Position numbers and translations under genes: made by a program. From Paracoccus indicus (GTDB lineage Bacteria > Pseudomonadota > Alphaproteobacteria > Rhodobacterales > Rhodobacteraceae), in contig NZ_PYWA01000003.1 of assembly GCF_003056335.1 (NCBI RefSeq), positions 124,001 to 188,000 of the forward strand: 64,000 nucleotides of DNA, read 5' to 3'. Of this stretch, positions 35,338-43,145 are shown piece by piece (position 1 is the first letter of the stretch; each line of letters begins with the position of its first letter). The notes under the pieces are model-generated. The model saw nothing but the letters and a program-made list of their open reading frames with translations. It was not told the DNA's origin and searched no databases.

Positions 35338-36740
35338 GTCAGGGCCTCTTTCAGGCGGAGTTCTGCGATGCGGATGACCTGCGCCTCGGCGGTGGCGCGT
35401 TCGGTCGCGGTGTCGTTGTCGATGCGAGCCTGCATGGCAGAGAGGATGCCCGCTTTGTCGTGGTCGCGCACCGCGATGATGAAGGGGAAGCCGTGCTTGG
35501 CGACGTATGCGTCGTTCAGCTGGGTGAATTCGGCGCGCTCGGCATCGGTCAGGGCGTCCAGTCCCGCGCTGGCCTGTTCGGCGCTGCTGTCGGCGGTCAA
35601 GCGCTTGGCCTGCGCCAGTTTTCCGGCCAGATCGGGGTGGGCGGTCAGCACGCCAAGGCGTTCTTCGTCGCTGGCGGCGCGGAAGAATTGCGCCATGCGG
35701 CCCGAAAGGCCCGTGGGCGTGTCGTGGACCGCCCCCATCTCGGCGTCCCAGACCCGTTCAGCGATGAAGGGTGAATGTTCGTAGATGCCGCCGAAGCGGG
35801 CCACGAAATCGTCGCGTGACATTTCGGAGGGGCGGGTGCGGGGCTGGTAAGGGTGGACCTCGGCCCAGTGGCGGGCGATGTCGAGGCGGCTGGCGAACCA
35901 GACGCCCTCATGCGCGCGGCAGTGGTCCAGGAACTGCTGGATGGCCTTGGCGCGTCCGGGGCGGCCCGCAAGGCGGCAGTGCAACCCGATGGACATCATC
36001 TTTGGCGCACCGGCTTTCCCTTCGGCATAAAGCATGTCGAAGCTGTCGCGCAGATAGTCGAAGAATTCCTGCCCCGTGCCGAAGCCCTGGCCGCTGGAAA
36101 AGCGCATGTCATTGGCGTCCATCGTATAGGGCACCATCAGCTGCGGCTTGCTGTCGTGGACATGCCAATAGGGCAGGTCGTCGGCGATGGTGTCGGCCAG
36201 ATAGGCGAAGCCGCCTTCCTCGCAGCCAAGCGCGACCGTGTTCATCGAGGTGCGGCCCTGATAGAAGCCATAGGGGCGTTCGCCGGTCACTTGGCGATGC
36301 AGCTCAATCGCGCGGGCGATGTGATCGGCCTCGACCTCGCGCGGGATGTCGCGATAGTCGATCCATTTCAGCCCGTGGGTCGCGATCTCCCATCCGGCAG
36401 ATTTCATGGCGGCGACCTGTTCGGGGCTGCGTTCCAGCGCGGTAGCGACGCCATAGACGGTGACGGGGATGTCCTTCAGCAGACGGTGCAGCCGCCAGAA
36501 GCCCGAACGCGCGCCGTAGTCATAGATGGATTCCATGTTCCAATGCCGCTTGCCGGGCCAGGGCTGGGCGCCGATGATTTCCGACAGGAAGGCCTCGGAT
36601 GCGGCATCGCCGTGTTCGATGCTGTTCTCGCCGCCTTCTTCATAGTTGACGACGAACTGGACGGCGATCTTCGCGCCGCCGGGCCATTGGGGGTCTGGCG
36701 TGGTTTCGCCATATCCTGACAGATCGCGGCTGTAGCGCAT
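35334..36740 (-). CDS. puuE: Fused allantoinase PuuE and OHCU decarboxylase UraD
   Basis: A 468-residue two-domain enzyme. Residues ~1-305 are the cofactor-independent, polysaccharide-deacetylase-fold allantoinase PuuE (MRYSRDLSGYGETTPDPQWPGGAKIAVQFVVNYEEGGENSIEHGD, WEIATHGLKWIDYRD, PYGFYQGRTSMNTV, MMSIGLHCRLAGRPGRAKAIQQFLDH). Residues ~315-468 are UraD, 2-oxo-4-hydroxy-4-carboxy-5-ureidoimidazoline decarboxylase (MSRDDFVARFGGIYEHSPFIAERVW, LTAHPDLAGKLAQAKRLTADSSAEQASAGLD, LNDAYVAKHGFPFIIAVRDH). It therefore makes S-allantoin and opens its ring. ATG 36740 is fixed by GGAGGA five bases upstream. allE follows by an ATGA overlap. Confidence 0.93.
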   Translation of the reverse strand: MRYSRDLSGYGETTPDPQWPGGAKIAVQFVVNYEEGGENSIEHGDAASEAFLSEIIGAQPWPGKRHWNMESIYDYGARSGFWRLHRLLKDIPVTVYGVATALERSPEQVAAMKSAGWEIATHGLKWIDYRDIPREVEADHIARAIELHRQVTGERPYGFYQGRTSMNTVALGCEEGGFAYLADTIADDLPYWHVHDSKPQLMVPYTMDANDMRFSSGQGFGTGQEFFDYLRDSFDMLYAEGKAGAPKMMSIGLHCRLAGRPGRAKAIQQFLDHCRAHEGVWFASRLDIARHWAEVHPYQPRTRPSEMSRDDFVARFGGIYEHSPFIAERVWDAEMGAVHDTPTGLSGRMAQFFRAASDEERLGVLTAHPDLAGKLAQAKRLTADSSAEQASAGLDALTDAERAEFTQLNDAYVAKHGFPFIIAVRDHDKAGILSAMQARIDNDTATERATAEAQVIRIAELRLKEALT

Positions 36741-36848
36741 ATAGTCCTCCGGGCTTTGGTGTCGCAACGTCACCAAAGCCCGTCGCGCGCGCGGGAACAA
36801 GCGCCGGATGCAGAATTCTGTATCAAGGAAAAGGCAAAGATCGCCGGG

Positions 36849-36873
36849 GTCTTTCAAAATCGCGTTGAAAGAC
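36849..36873. promoter_or_regulatory. Perfect inverted repeat before the AzgA-type permease gene
   Basis: GTCTTTCAA (36849-36857), a seven-base centre, then TTGAAAGAC (36865-36873). The core CTTTCAA-N7-TTGAAAG recurs imperfectly next to lysR/xdhA. It lies 90 bases before the permease ATG and 109 bases from the divergent puuE start, so it may control both. A GC-rich segment with nested inverted repeats (CCGCCT/AGGCGG around CGCAGC/GCTGCG, about 36897-36935) follows it in the leader. This could be an operator or a structured RNA. Confidence 0.6.
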
Positions 36874-36962
36874 TTACGGGCAGGGGAGAATTGCGACCGC
36901 CTGACGCAGCCACCAAGCTGCGCCCCAAAGGCGGCCGTCAGAGCCGCGCCAGGGGGACAATC

Positions 36963-38264
36963 ATGGAACGCTTCTTCAAGCTGTCAGACAAGGGCAGCAC
37001 CGTCAGGACCGAGGTGATCGCAGGGATCACCACCTTCCTGACCATGGCCTATATCATCTTCGTCAATCCCGACATCCTGTCCACGACCGGCATGGACCGC
37101 GACGCCGTCTTCGTGGCGACCTGCCTTGCGGCGGCGGTCGGGTCGCTGGTCATGGGGCTGTGGGCCAACTGGCCCATCGGCATGGCGCCGGGCATGGGGC
37201 TGAACGCGTTCTTCGCCTTTACCGTCGTGGGCGTCATGGGCTTTTCCTGGCAGCAGGCGCTGGGGGCGGTCTTCATCAGCGGGATCATCTTCCTGTTCCT
37301 GTCGATCACCGGCATCCGCAGCTGGCTGATCGCGGGCATTCCCGCATCCATGCGCAGCGCCATCGCGGCGGGGATCGGGCTGTTCCTGGCGATCATCGCG
37401 ATGAAATCCTCGGGGCTGATCGTGGCCAACCCCGCGACGCTGGTGGCCCTGGGCGATCTGACGGCTACGGGGACGTTGCTGACCATCGCGGGGTTCTTCA
37501 TCATCGTGGCGCTGGATGCGCTGAAGGTCACCGGGTCGATCCTGATCGGCATCCTGGTCATCACCGTGGCGGCCATCGCCCTGGGCGTCAGCCAGTTCGG
37601 CGGGGTGATCTCGATGCCGCCCTCGGTCGCGCCGACCTTCCTGCAGCTGGACGTGATGGGGGCGCTGACCTATGGCATCTTCCAGGTCGTGCTGGTCATG
37701 GTCCTGGTCGAGGTCTTCGACGCCACCGGCACGCTGATCGGCGTGGCCAAGCGGGCGGGCCTGCTGGCCGAGGGTCCGACGCAGGACAACCCCAACCTTG
37801 GCCGGGCGCTGATGGCGGATTCGACCGCGATCACGGCGGGGTCGCTTCTGGGGACCTCCTCGACGACGGCCTATGTCGAAAGCGCCTCGGGCGTGCAGGC
37901 GGGCGGTCGCACGGGCTTGACGGCGGTGGTCGTGGGCGTGCTGTTCCTGCTGGCGATGTTCTTTGCGCCGCTGGCGGGGTCTGTCCCGGCCTATGCCACG
38001 GCTCCGGCGCTGCTCTATGTCGCCACGCTGATGCTGCGCGAGCTGGCCGAGATCGATTGGGACGACGTGACCGAGGCCGCGCCTGCCGTCCTGACGGCCA
38101 TCGCCATGCCCTTCACCTATTCCATCGCCAACGGCCTGGCCTTCGGCTTCATCAGCTATGCGCTGGTCAAGCTGCTGACGGGACGGGCGCGGCAGGTGCA
38201 TGCGGCGACCTGGGTGATCGCCGCGCTGTTCGTCGCCAAATACGCCTTCTTCGGCGGCCACTGA
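36963..38264 (+). CDS. NCS2/AzgA-type adenine/guanine/hypoxanthine permease
   Basis: Proton-coupled purine importer of about 433 residues. AzgA/PbuG signatures: GSTVRTEVIAGITTFLTMAYIIFVNPDIL, GLWANWPIGMAPGMGLNAFFAFTVV, SMRSAIAAGIGLFLAIIAMKSSG, LVEVFDATGTLIGVAKRAGLL and MADSTAITAGSLLGTSSTTAYVESASGVQAGGRTGLTAVVVG. ATG 36963 follows AGGGGGAC. It supplies guanine and hypoxanthine to the GuaD and Xdh enzymes encoded further on. It is divergent from puuE-uraD with a 222-base region between. Confidence 0.93.
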   Translation: MERFFKLSDKGSTVRTEVIAGITTFLTMAYIIFVNPDILSTTGMDRDAVFVATCLAAAVGSLVMGLWANWPIGMAPGMGLNAFFAFTVVGVMGFSWQQALGAVFISGIIFLFLSITGIRSWLIAGIPASMRSAIAAGIGLFLAIIAMKSSGLIVANPATLVALGDLTATGTLLTIAGFFIIVALDALKVTGSILIGILVITVAAIALGVSQFGGVISMPPSVAPTFLQLDVMGALTYGIFQVVLVMVLVEVFDATGTLIGVAKRAGLLAEGPTQDNPNLGRALMADSTAITAGSLLGTSSTTAYVESASGVQAGGRTGLTAVVVGVLFLLAMFFAPLAGSVPAYATAPALLYVATLMLRELAEIDWDDVTEAAPAVLTAIAMPFTYSIANGLAFGFISYALVKLLTGRARQVHAATWVIAALFVAKYAFFGGH

Positions 38265-38284
38265 TCACAGGCCACTGATCACAG
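38257..38284. repeat. Perfect 14-base tandem duplication at the end of the AzgA-type gene
   Basis: GCCACTGATCACAG occurs twice head to tail (38257-38270, 38271-38284). The first copy contains the stop codon TGA; the second follows it directly. Each copy includes the palindrome TGATCA. It looks like a local slippage duplication in the convergent intergenic region. Confidence 0.85.
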
Positions 38285-38297
38285 GGGGCGGGCGCGG

Positions 38298-39110
38298 TCA
38301 GCGGGTCGCGCCGCCCATCGCCTCGGTCAGGGATGCGGCTGCGGCCGCGACCACCGCGCCAAGCGTCTTGACGTGTTCGGAGCCGATCCGATGCGCGGGC
38401 CCGCTGACCGAGATGCCCGCGATCGCCTCGCCCGACAGATCGAAGACGGGGGCCGCGATGCAGCGCATGCCGCGGGTCTTTTCCTCGTCGTCGAAGGAAA
38501 ATCCGCGGTGGCGGATCCGGGCCAGATCGGCCTGCAGATCATCGGGATCGGCCAGCGTCTTGTCGGTGAAGCGTTCCAGTCTGCCGGACCGGACCAGCGC
38601 GTCGAAGATGTCGTCGCGACCGAAGGCCAGCAGCGCCTTGCCGATCCCCGAGGCATGCAGCGGCGACCGCGTGCCGGGCGGGAAGAAGGCGCGGATGGTC
38701 TCCTGCGTCTCGGCCTGGCTGACGAACAGCACGTGGTCGCCCTGCAGGATGCCAAGATTTGCGGTCTCGCCCGTGTGTTCCATCAGCGCCCGCAGGATCG
38801 GGCGGGCGCGTTCGACGATGCCCGAGCGGCGCATGAAGGCCGAGCCGAGGCGGAAGGTCGCCGGGCCGATGTTCCAGGCCTGCGTGGTCGGATCGCTTTC
38901 CACCATCCCGCGCTGCGCCAGTGTGTGCAGGACGCGGTGCACGGTCGAGGGCGGCTGCCCCGCCTGTTCCGCAATCTCGCTGAGGGTGAGCCCCGAGCGC
39001 AGTGCCAGAAGGTCCAGCAGGTCCAGGGCGCGATCCAGAGCCTGCACGGTGCCGGGGGCCTCGGGTTGCGATTTCCTGGGGCGGCCCCGGCGGCGGATCG
39101 GATCGGCCAT
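38298..39110 (-). CDS. IclR-family transcriptional regulator (possibly AllR-like)
   Basis: 270 residues. The winged-helix domain is PGTVQALDRALDLLDLLALRSGLTLSEIAEQAGQPPSTVHRVLHTLAQRGMVESD; the ligand-sensing domain follows (GETANLGILQGDHVLFVSQAE, RSPLHASGIGKALLAFG, GFSFDDEEKTRGMRCIAAPVFDLSGEAIAGISVSGPAHRI). The regulator sits between two purine permeases and is divergent from the urate-type one. In E. coli the IclR protein AllR senses glyoxylate, an end product of allantoin use, and represses that pathway. An equivalent role is inferred from the context. Confidence 0.88.
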   Translation of the reverse strand: MADPIRRRGRPRKSQPEAPGTVQALDRALDLLDLLALRSGLTLSEIAEQAGQPPSTVHRVLHTLAQRGMVESDPTTQAWNIGPATFRLGSAFMRRSGIVERARPILRALMEHTGETANLGILQGDHVLFVSQAETQETIRAFFPPGTRSPLHASGIGKALLAFGRDDIFDALVRSGRLERFTDKTLADPDDLQADLARIRHRGFSFDDEEKTRGMRCIAAPVFDLSGEAIAGISVSGPAHRIGSEHVKTLGAVVAAAAASLTEAMGGATR

Positions 39111-39431
39111 TCTCTATGCTCCGTTAAGATTGCATGTGCTGCGGGGCGAAAATCCGCAGAGGCTATTGGAAAACGCAAGCTGCTGAGCTTGCAGCGCTTT
39201 TCGCTTTCTTCCACGATGCGCAGGCTTTTTCCAGAAAAATGGCGCGATGCCAAGGCCGATGCTACGCTTTTCCGGCGCCGAGGAGGGCGCGGCCACATCG
39301 CGTCAGGTCATCCGGTTTGCAAATTCTGCAGGCATTGCCGGTATTCGTCCGTCCCACGGCATGAAATCCGTTTTCCCTGCCAGGGGCCGGGCGCAGACTT
39401 GTCGCGACATACTGCCAGAGGGGGTGATCAC
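39111..39431. promoter_or_regulatory. Divergent regulatory region iclR / urate permease
   Basis: 321 bases without a gene. It holds two inverted repeats: GCAAGC-N6-GCTTGC (39175-39192) and TTTTTC-CA-GAAAAA (39226-39239), plus a nearby TTGGAAAA at about 39166. A/T-rich sites of the GGAAA...TTTCC kind are typical IclR-family operators, so the second repeat and its neighbour are candidates for autoregulation and permease control. No riboswitch or small gene was recognised. Confidence 0.5.
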
Positions 39432-40910
39432 ATGAGCGAAACAACCGGCGCGGCGGGGGTGCATCCCGTCGACGAACGTCTGCCGACACCCAAGCTGATC
39501 ACGCTTGGGTTCCAGCATGTTCTGGTGATGTATGCGGGCGCAATTGCCGTGCCGCTGATCGTGGGCCGCGCGCTGCAACTGTCGCCATCCGAGGTGGCCT
39601 TCCTGATCTCGGCCGATCTGTTCGTCTGCGGCATCGCCACCCTGATCCAGAGCCTTGGTGCCACGCAGTATTTCGGCATCAGGTTGCCCGTGATGATGGG
39701 CGTCACTTTCGCCGCCGTCGGTCCGATGGTGGCCATCGCATCGGGGAACCCCGGATCTGATGGGGCGAGGGCGCTCTTCGGTGCGATCATCGCGGCGGGT
39801 CTGATCGCGATCCTGCTGGCACCGTTGATCAGCCGCATGCTTCGGTTCTTTCCACCCGTCGTGACGGGCACGGTCATTCTGGCCATCGGCATCAGCCTGA
39901 TGCCCATCGGCATCAACTGGATCTTCGGCCTGCAGGTCGGCCCGACCGCACCTAAGCTGGTCGACCCCGCGCAGGCCGCATGGCTGGAACAGGCCATCGC
40001 CGCAGGCGACGTCCCCGAGGGCGTGCGTCTGGCCCCCACCGTCGCCAACCCGCTTTACGCGGCAAGCGGCAATATCGCCATCGCGGCGCTGGTTTTGGGG
40101 ACGATCCTTCTGGTGTCGCGCTTTGCCAGCGGCTTCATCGCCAATATCGCCGTCCTGATCGGCATCGCCGTCGGCGGCATCACGGCTGCCATGCTGGGCA
40201 TGATGCATTTCGACCGCGTGGCGGATGCGCAATGGTTCGCGCTGATCACGCCCTTCCACTTCGGCCTGCCGACCTTCGACCTGGTGATGGTCCTGACCAT
40301 GGTGCTGGTGATGATCGTCGTGATGATCGAATCCACCGGCATGTTCCTGGCCCTGTCCGAAATGTGCGCCCGTCCCGTCACCCAGAAGCAGCTTGCCGCG
40401 GGCCTGCGCGCCGATGGGTTGGGCACCATGCTGGGCGGCATCTTCAACACCTTCCCCTATACCTCGTTCAGCCAGAATGTCGGGTTGGTGGGCGTCACGG
40501 GGGTCCGGTCGCGCTTTGTCTGCGTGGCGGGCGGCGTCATTATGATCGTGCTGGGGCTGATCCCCAAGATGGGCGCGCTGGTCGAAAGCCTGCCGACCAC
40601 GGTCCTGGGCGGAGCGGGGCTGGTCATGTTCGGCATGGTCGCGGCGACCGGCGTGCGCATCCTGTCGCGGGTGGACTTCACCGGCAACCGGCACAACCTG
40701 TTCGTGGTGGCCATCAGCATCGGCATGGCGATGATCCCGGTGGTCGCCCCCGATTTCAAGCAATGGATGCCACATGCCATCCACCCGCTGATCCACTCGG
40801 GCATCCTGCTGGCGGCGATCAGCGCGGTTTTGCTGAACTGGTTCTATAACGGTGCCCCCGCCGCGGATGAGGATGAACTGCGCGCCGCCGGCAAGCTGGC
40901 CGATCACTGA
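39432..40910 (+). CDS. NCS2-family nucleobase:cation symporter, urate/xanthine type
   Basis: Permease of 492 residues with 12-14 helices. The opening LITLGFQHVLVMYAGAIAVPLIVG is typical of XanQ/UacT transporters, followed by FGIRLPVMMGVTFAAVGPMVAIA, FFPPVVTGTVILAIGISLMPIGINW, VLVMIVVMIESTGMFLALSEMCARPV (the substrate-contact glutamate region), FNTFPYTSFSQNVGLVGVTGVRSRFVCVAGG and LGGAGLVMFGMVAATGVRIL. Proximity to hiuH and puuD favours urate or xanthine as substrate. ATG 39432 is in the short leader GTGATCACATG; the ribosome binding site is weak. Confidence 0.9.
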   Translation: MSETTGAAGVHPVDERLPTPKLITLGFQHVLVMYAGAIAVPLIVGRALQLSPSEVAFLISADLFVCGIATLIQSLGATQYFGIRLPVMMGVTFAAVGPMVAIASGNPGSDGARALFGAIIAAGLIAILLAPLISRMLRFFPPVVTGTVILAIGISLMPIGINWIFGLQVGPTAPKLVDPAQAAWLEQAIAAGDVPEGVRLAPTVANPLYAASGNIAIAALVLGTILLVSRFASGFIANIAVLIGIAVGGITAAMLGMMHFDRVADAQWFALITPFHFGLPTFDLVMVLTMVLVMIVVMIESTGMFLALSEMCARPVTQKQLAAGLRADGLGTMLGGIFNTFPYTSFSQNVGLVGVTGVRSRFVCVAGGVIMIVLGLIPKMGALVESLPTTVLGGAGLVMFGMVAATGVRILSRVDFTGNRHNLFVVAISIGMAMIPVVAPDFKQWMPHAIHPLIHSGILLAAISAVLLNWFYNGAPAADEDELRAAGKLADH

Positions 40911-40940
40911 GGGTCGATTATACAGGAATTCTAAAGACTG

Positions 40941-40970
40941 CCTTGCGCGCAGGCCATCTCGTGCGCAAGG
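40941..40970. repeat. Intercistronic hairpin before hiuH
   Basis: CCTTGCGC (40941-40948) and GCGCAAGG (40963-40970) form a perfect eight-base stem with a 14-base loop, 30 bases after the permease stop. There is no T-run. It could tune relative expression of the permease and the hiuH-puuD pair. Confidence 0.5.
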
Positions 40971-41016
40971 AAGGATCGGTTATCAACAAACCGAGCATAA
41001 TCAGCGGAGGACCAAG

Positions 41017-41370
41017 ATGCCGGGTTACCTGACCACCCATGTTCTGGACACAGCGCGCGGCCAACCGGCACGCGGCATGACGGTGGTCCTGTTCCGCCTC
41101 GACGGCGACGCCCGGACCGAAATCGCGCGTCTGGTCACCAACGACGACGGCCGCACCGACAGCCAGATCCTGCCGCAATCCGACTTCGCCACCGGAACCT
41201 ATGAGCTGGAATTCCATGCGGGCGATTGGATGGACGCCACGGGCATCCCGCCCGAAAGCCCGCGCTTTCTGGACGTCATTCCGATCCGCTTCGGCATGTC
41301 GCAGGATGACCACTATCATGTGCCGCTGCTGATCTCTCCCTTCGGCTATTCGACCTACAGGGGCAGCTGA
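41017..41370 (+). CDS. hiuH: 5-hydroxyisourate hydrolase (transthyretin-like)
   Basis: Opens 5-hydroxyisourate to OHCU, the step after urate oxidation. 117 residues with the catalytic set intact: TTHVLDTARGQPARG (His), NDDGRTD (Arg), HYHVPLLISPFGYSTYRGS (His and the invariant C-terminal YRGS). ATG 41017 has GGAGGA upstream. The puuD start follows one base after its stop, and UraD, the next enzyme, is encoded at 35334-36740 on the other strand. Confidence 0.96.
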   Translation: MPGYLTTHVLDTARGQPARGMTVVLFRLDGDARTEIARLVTNDDGRTDSQILPQSDFATGTYELEFHAGDWMDATGIPPESPRFLDVIPIRFGMSQDDHYHVPLLISPFGYSTYRGS

Positions 41371-41371
41371 G

Positions 41372-42625
41372 ATGATCCCCGATACCGTCATCATCTGGGA
41401 ATGGCTGGCCTTCGCCGTCCGCTGGACCCATGTCATCACCGCGATCGCCTGGATCGGGTCGTCCTTCTACTTCATCGCGCTGGATCTGGGTCTGCAGAAG
41501 GCCCCCGGCATGCCGAAAGGCGCCCATGGAGAGGAATGGCAGGTCCATGGCGGCGGCTTCTATCACATCCAGAAATACCTGGTCGCCCCCGAGCGCATGC
41601 CCGAGCATCTGACATGGTTCAAATGGGAAAGCTATTCGACCTGGCTGTCGGGGGCCGCGCTGCTGATGGTCACCTATTGGGCAGGGGCGAACCTGTTCCT
41701 GATCGATCCGGCCAAGGCCGATCTGGCCATCTGGCAGGCGATCCTGGTGTCGGGTGGATCACTGGCCATCGGCTGGCTGATCTATGACGGCCTGTGCAAA
41801 TCGCCACTGGGTCAGCGCCCGACAGTGCTGATGCTGCTGCTGTTCGTGGCCTTGGTCGTGATGGGCTGGGGATACGATCAAGTCTTCACGGGGCGCGCGG
41901 CGCTGCTGCATCTGGGGGCCTTCACCGCCACCATCATGACAGCCAACGTCTTTCTGATCATCATGCCGAACCAGCGTATTGTGGTCGCCGACCTGAAGGC
42001 CGGACGCGCGCCGGACCCGAAATACGGCAAGATCGCCAAGCTGCGGTCCACGCATAACAACTATCTGACGCTGCCGGTCATCTTCCTGATGCTGTCGAAC
42101 CACTATCCGCTGGCCTTCGCCAGCGAATACAACTGGCTGATCGCGGCGCTGATCTTTCTGATGGGCGTGACCATCCGGCATTTCTTTAACACGATGCATG
42201 CGCGCAAGGGCTATCAGTGGTGGACATGGGCGGTCACGGTGATGCTGTTCGTGGCCATCATGTGGCTCTCGGCGCTTGGGCTGAACCAGGACAGTTACGA
42301 GGACGCGATGGCGCGCCCCTTCACCCCGGCCGAGGCGAAATTCGCCGAAGCAGAGGGTTTCGAGGACGTCGCGCAGACCGTCATCGGCCGTTGTTCCATG
42401 TGCCATGCCCGCGAACCCGCGTGGGAGGGGATCCATCACGCCCCGCGCGGGCTGTTTCTTGAAACGCCCACCGACATCGCGCGGGCCGCGCGTCAGGTCT
42501 ATGTTCAGGCGGGGCTGACCGACGCCATGCCCCCCGCCAACATCACCGGCATGGAGGACGACGAGCGTCGCCAGATCATCCGCTGGTTCCGCCAGGTCGG
42601 CACCTTTGGCATGGCGGGTCTCTGA
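41372..42625 (+). CDS. puuD: Membrane-bound urate hydroxylase/oxidase PuuD with cytochrome c domain
   Basis: Oxidises urate to 5-hydroxyisourate using a cytochrome rather than free oxygen chemistry. 417 residues: an N-terminal DUF989 membrane region with about eight helices (TVIIWEWLAFAVRWTHVITAIAWIGSSFYFIALDLGL, MPNQRIVVADLKAGRAPDPKYGKIAKLRSTHNNYLTLPVIFLMLSNHYP), then a soluble cytochrome c domain whose haem site CSMCH is at residues 341-345, with DAMPPANITGM downstream offering a methionine ligand. It starts one base after hiuH. Confidence 0.95.
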   Translation: MIPDTVIIWEWLAFAVRWTHVITAIAWIGSSFYFIALDLGLQKAPGMPKGAHGEEWQVHGGGFYHIQKYLVAPERMPEHLTWFKWESYSTWLSGAALLMVTYWAGANLFLIDPAKADLAIWQAILVSGGSLAIGWLIYDGLCKSPLGQRPTVLMLLLFVALVVMGWGYDQVFTGRAALLHLGAFTATIMTANVFLIIMPNQRIVVADLKAGRAPDPKYGKIAKLRSTHNNYLTLPVIFLMLSNHYPLAFASEYNWLIAALIFLMGVTIRHFFNTMHARKGYQWWTWAVTVMLFVAIMWLSALGLNQDSYEDAMARPFTPAEAKFAEAEGFEDVAQTVIGRCSMCHAREPAWEGIHHAPRGLFLETPTDIARAARQVYVQAGLTDAMPPANITGMEDDERRQIIRWFRQVGTFGMAGL

Positions 42626-42673
42626 CGGCATTTTCGGCTTAACAGGCGGGTTGCGGCGCGGTAACAGGACGCG

Positions 42674-43027
42674 ATGATGCATATGCTTCGCCTTGTTCTG
42701 CTGCTGGGGGTGATCCTTGGCGTGGTGCTGCCGAAATCCTCGGCGGCGCTTGCGGATATGGGTGTCATCGACGACCACGCGGTGGTTATCTGCACCGGTC
42801 ATGGATTGGTCGAGGTTTCGCTGGATCGGCGTGACACGGAAAAGGAAAACGCCGCCACTCATGACCATGTCTGCTTGCTGGTTCATGCCCTTGATCATGT
42901 CGCCACACCGATGCCTCCGCTGTGGGTCCGGCTGGCCAGCCGTTTTCAACCCCGGACCGCCGATCACCTGTGGCGGCCGATGCAGGCACCTCTGGACGGT
43001 TTCGCCCGCGCACCACCGCGCGCCTGA
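42674..43027 (+). CDS. Small secreted DUF2946-like protein, unknown function
   Basis: 117 residues with a signal peptide MMHMLRLVLLLGVILGVVLPKSSAALA. The mature part has VVICTGHGLVEVSLDRRDTEKENAATHDHVCLLVHALDHV: two cysteines and several histidines arranged like DUF2946 proteins (VCTxxG ... HxHxxCxxC), which are often beside metal-uptake genes. The second CxxC is reduced to a single C here. It precedes the PepSY protein gene by 115 bases. A periplasmic metal-related role is inferred from the context only. Starts at 42677 or 42683 are also possible. Confidence 0.6.
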   Translation: MMHMLRLVLLLGVILGVVLPKSSAALADMGVIDDHAVVICTGHGLVEVSLDRRDTEKENAATHDHVCLLVHALDHVATPMPPLWVRLASRFQPRTADHLWRPMQAPLDGFARAPPRA

Positions 43028-43088
43028 TCAGAACCCATCGTCTGACAGTGAAACCAGCATGGCGCGGCCATGCCCAAGGACCAATCCC

Positions 43089-43145
43089 ATGACCCGAATT
43101 TCTTCCATCCCGGAGGGCGGCGCTTCGCGTCGTGACCTGCCATGA
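43089..43145 (+). CDS. Possible 18-codon leader ORF coupled to the PepSY gene
   Basis: ATG at 43089 with AAGGA eight bases upstream encodes MTRISSIPEGGASRRDLP and ends in TGA overlapping the next ATG (ATGA at 43142-43145). The PepSY gene itself has only a weak ribosome binding site, so translation of this short frame could bring ribosomes to it. It may also be a remnant. No homology is claimed. Confidence 0.4.
   Translation: MTRISSIPEGGASRRDLP

Noticed and set aside
36741..36962. Known purine, guanidine, glycine or THF riboswitch before the AzgA-type gene
   Set aside because: None of the conserved core segments of these classes could be found; only generic inverted repeats are present, so no class is called.
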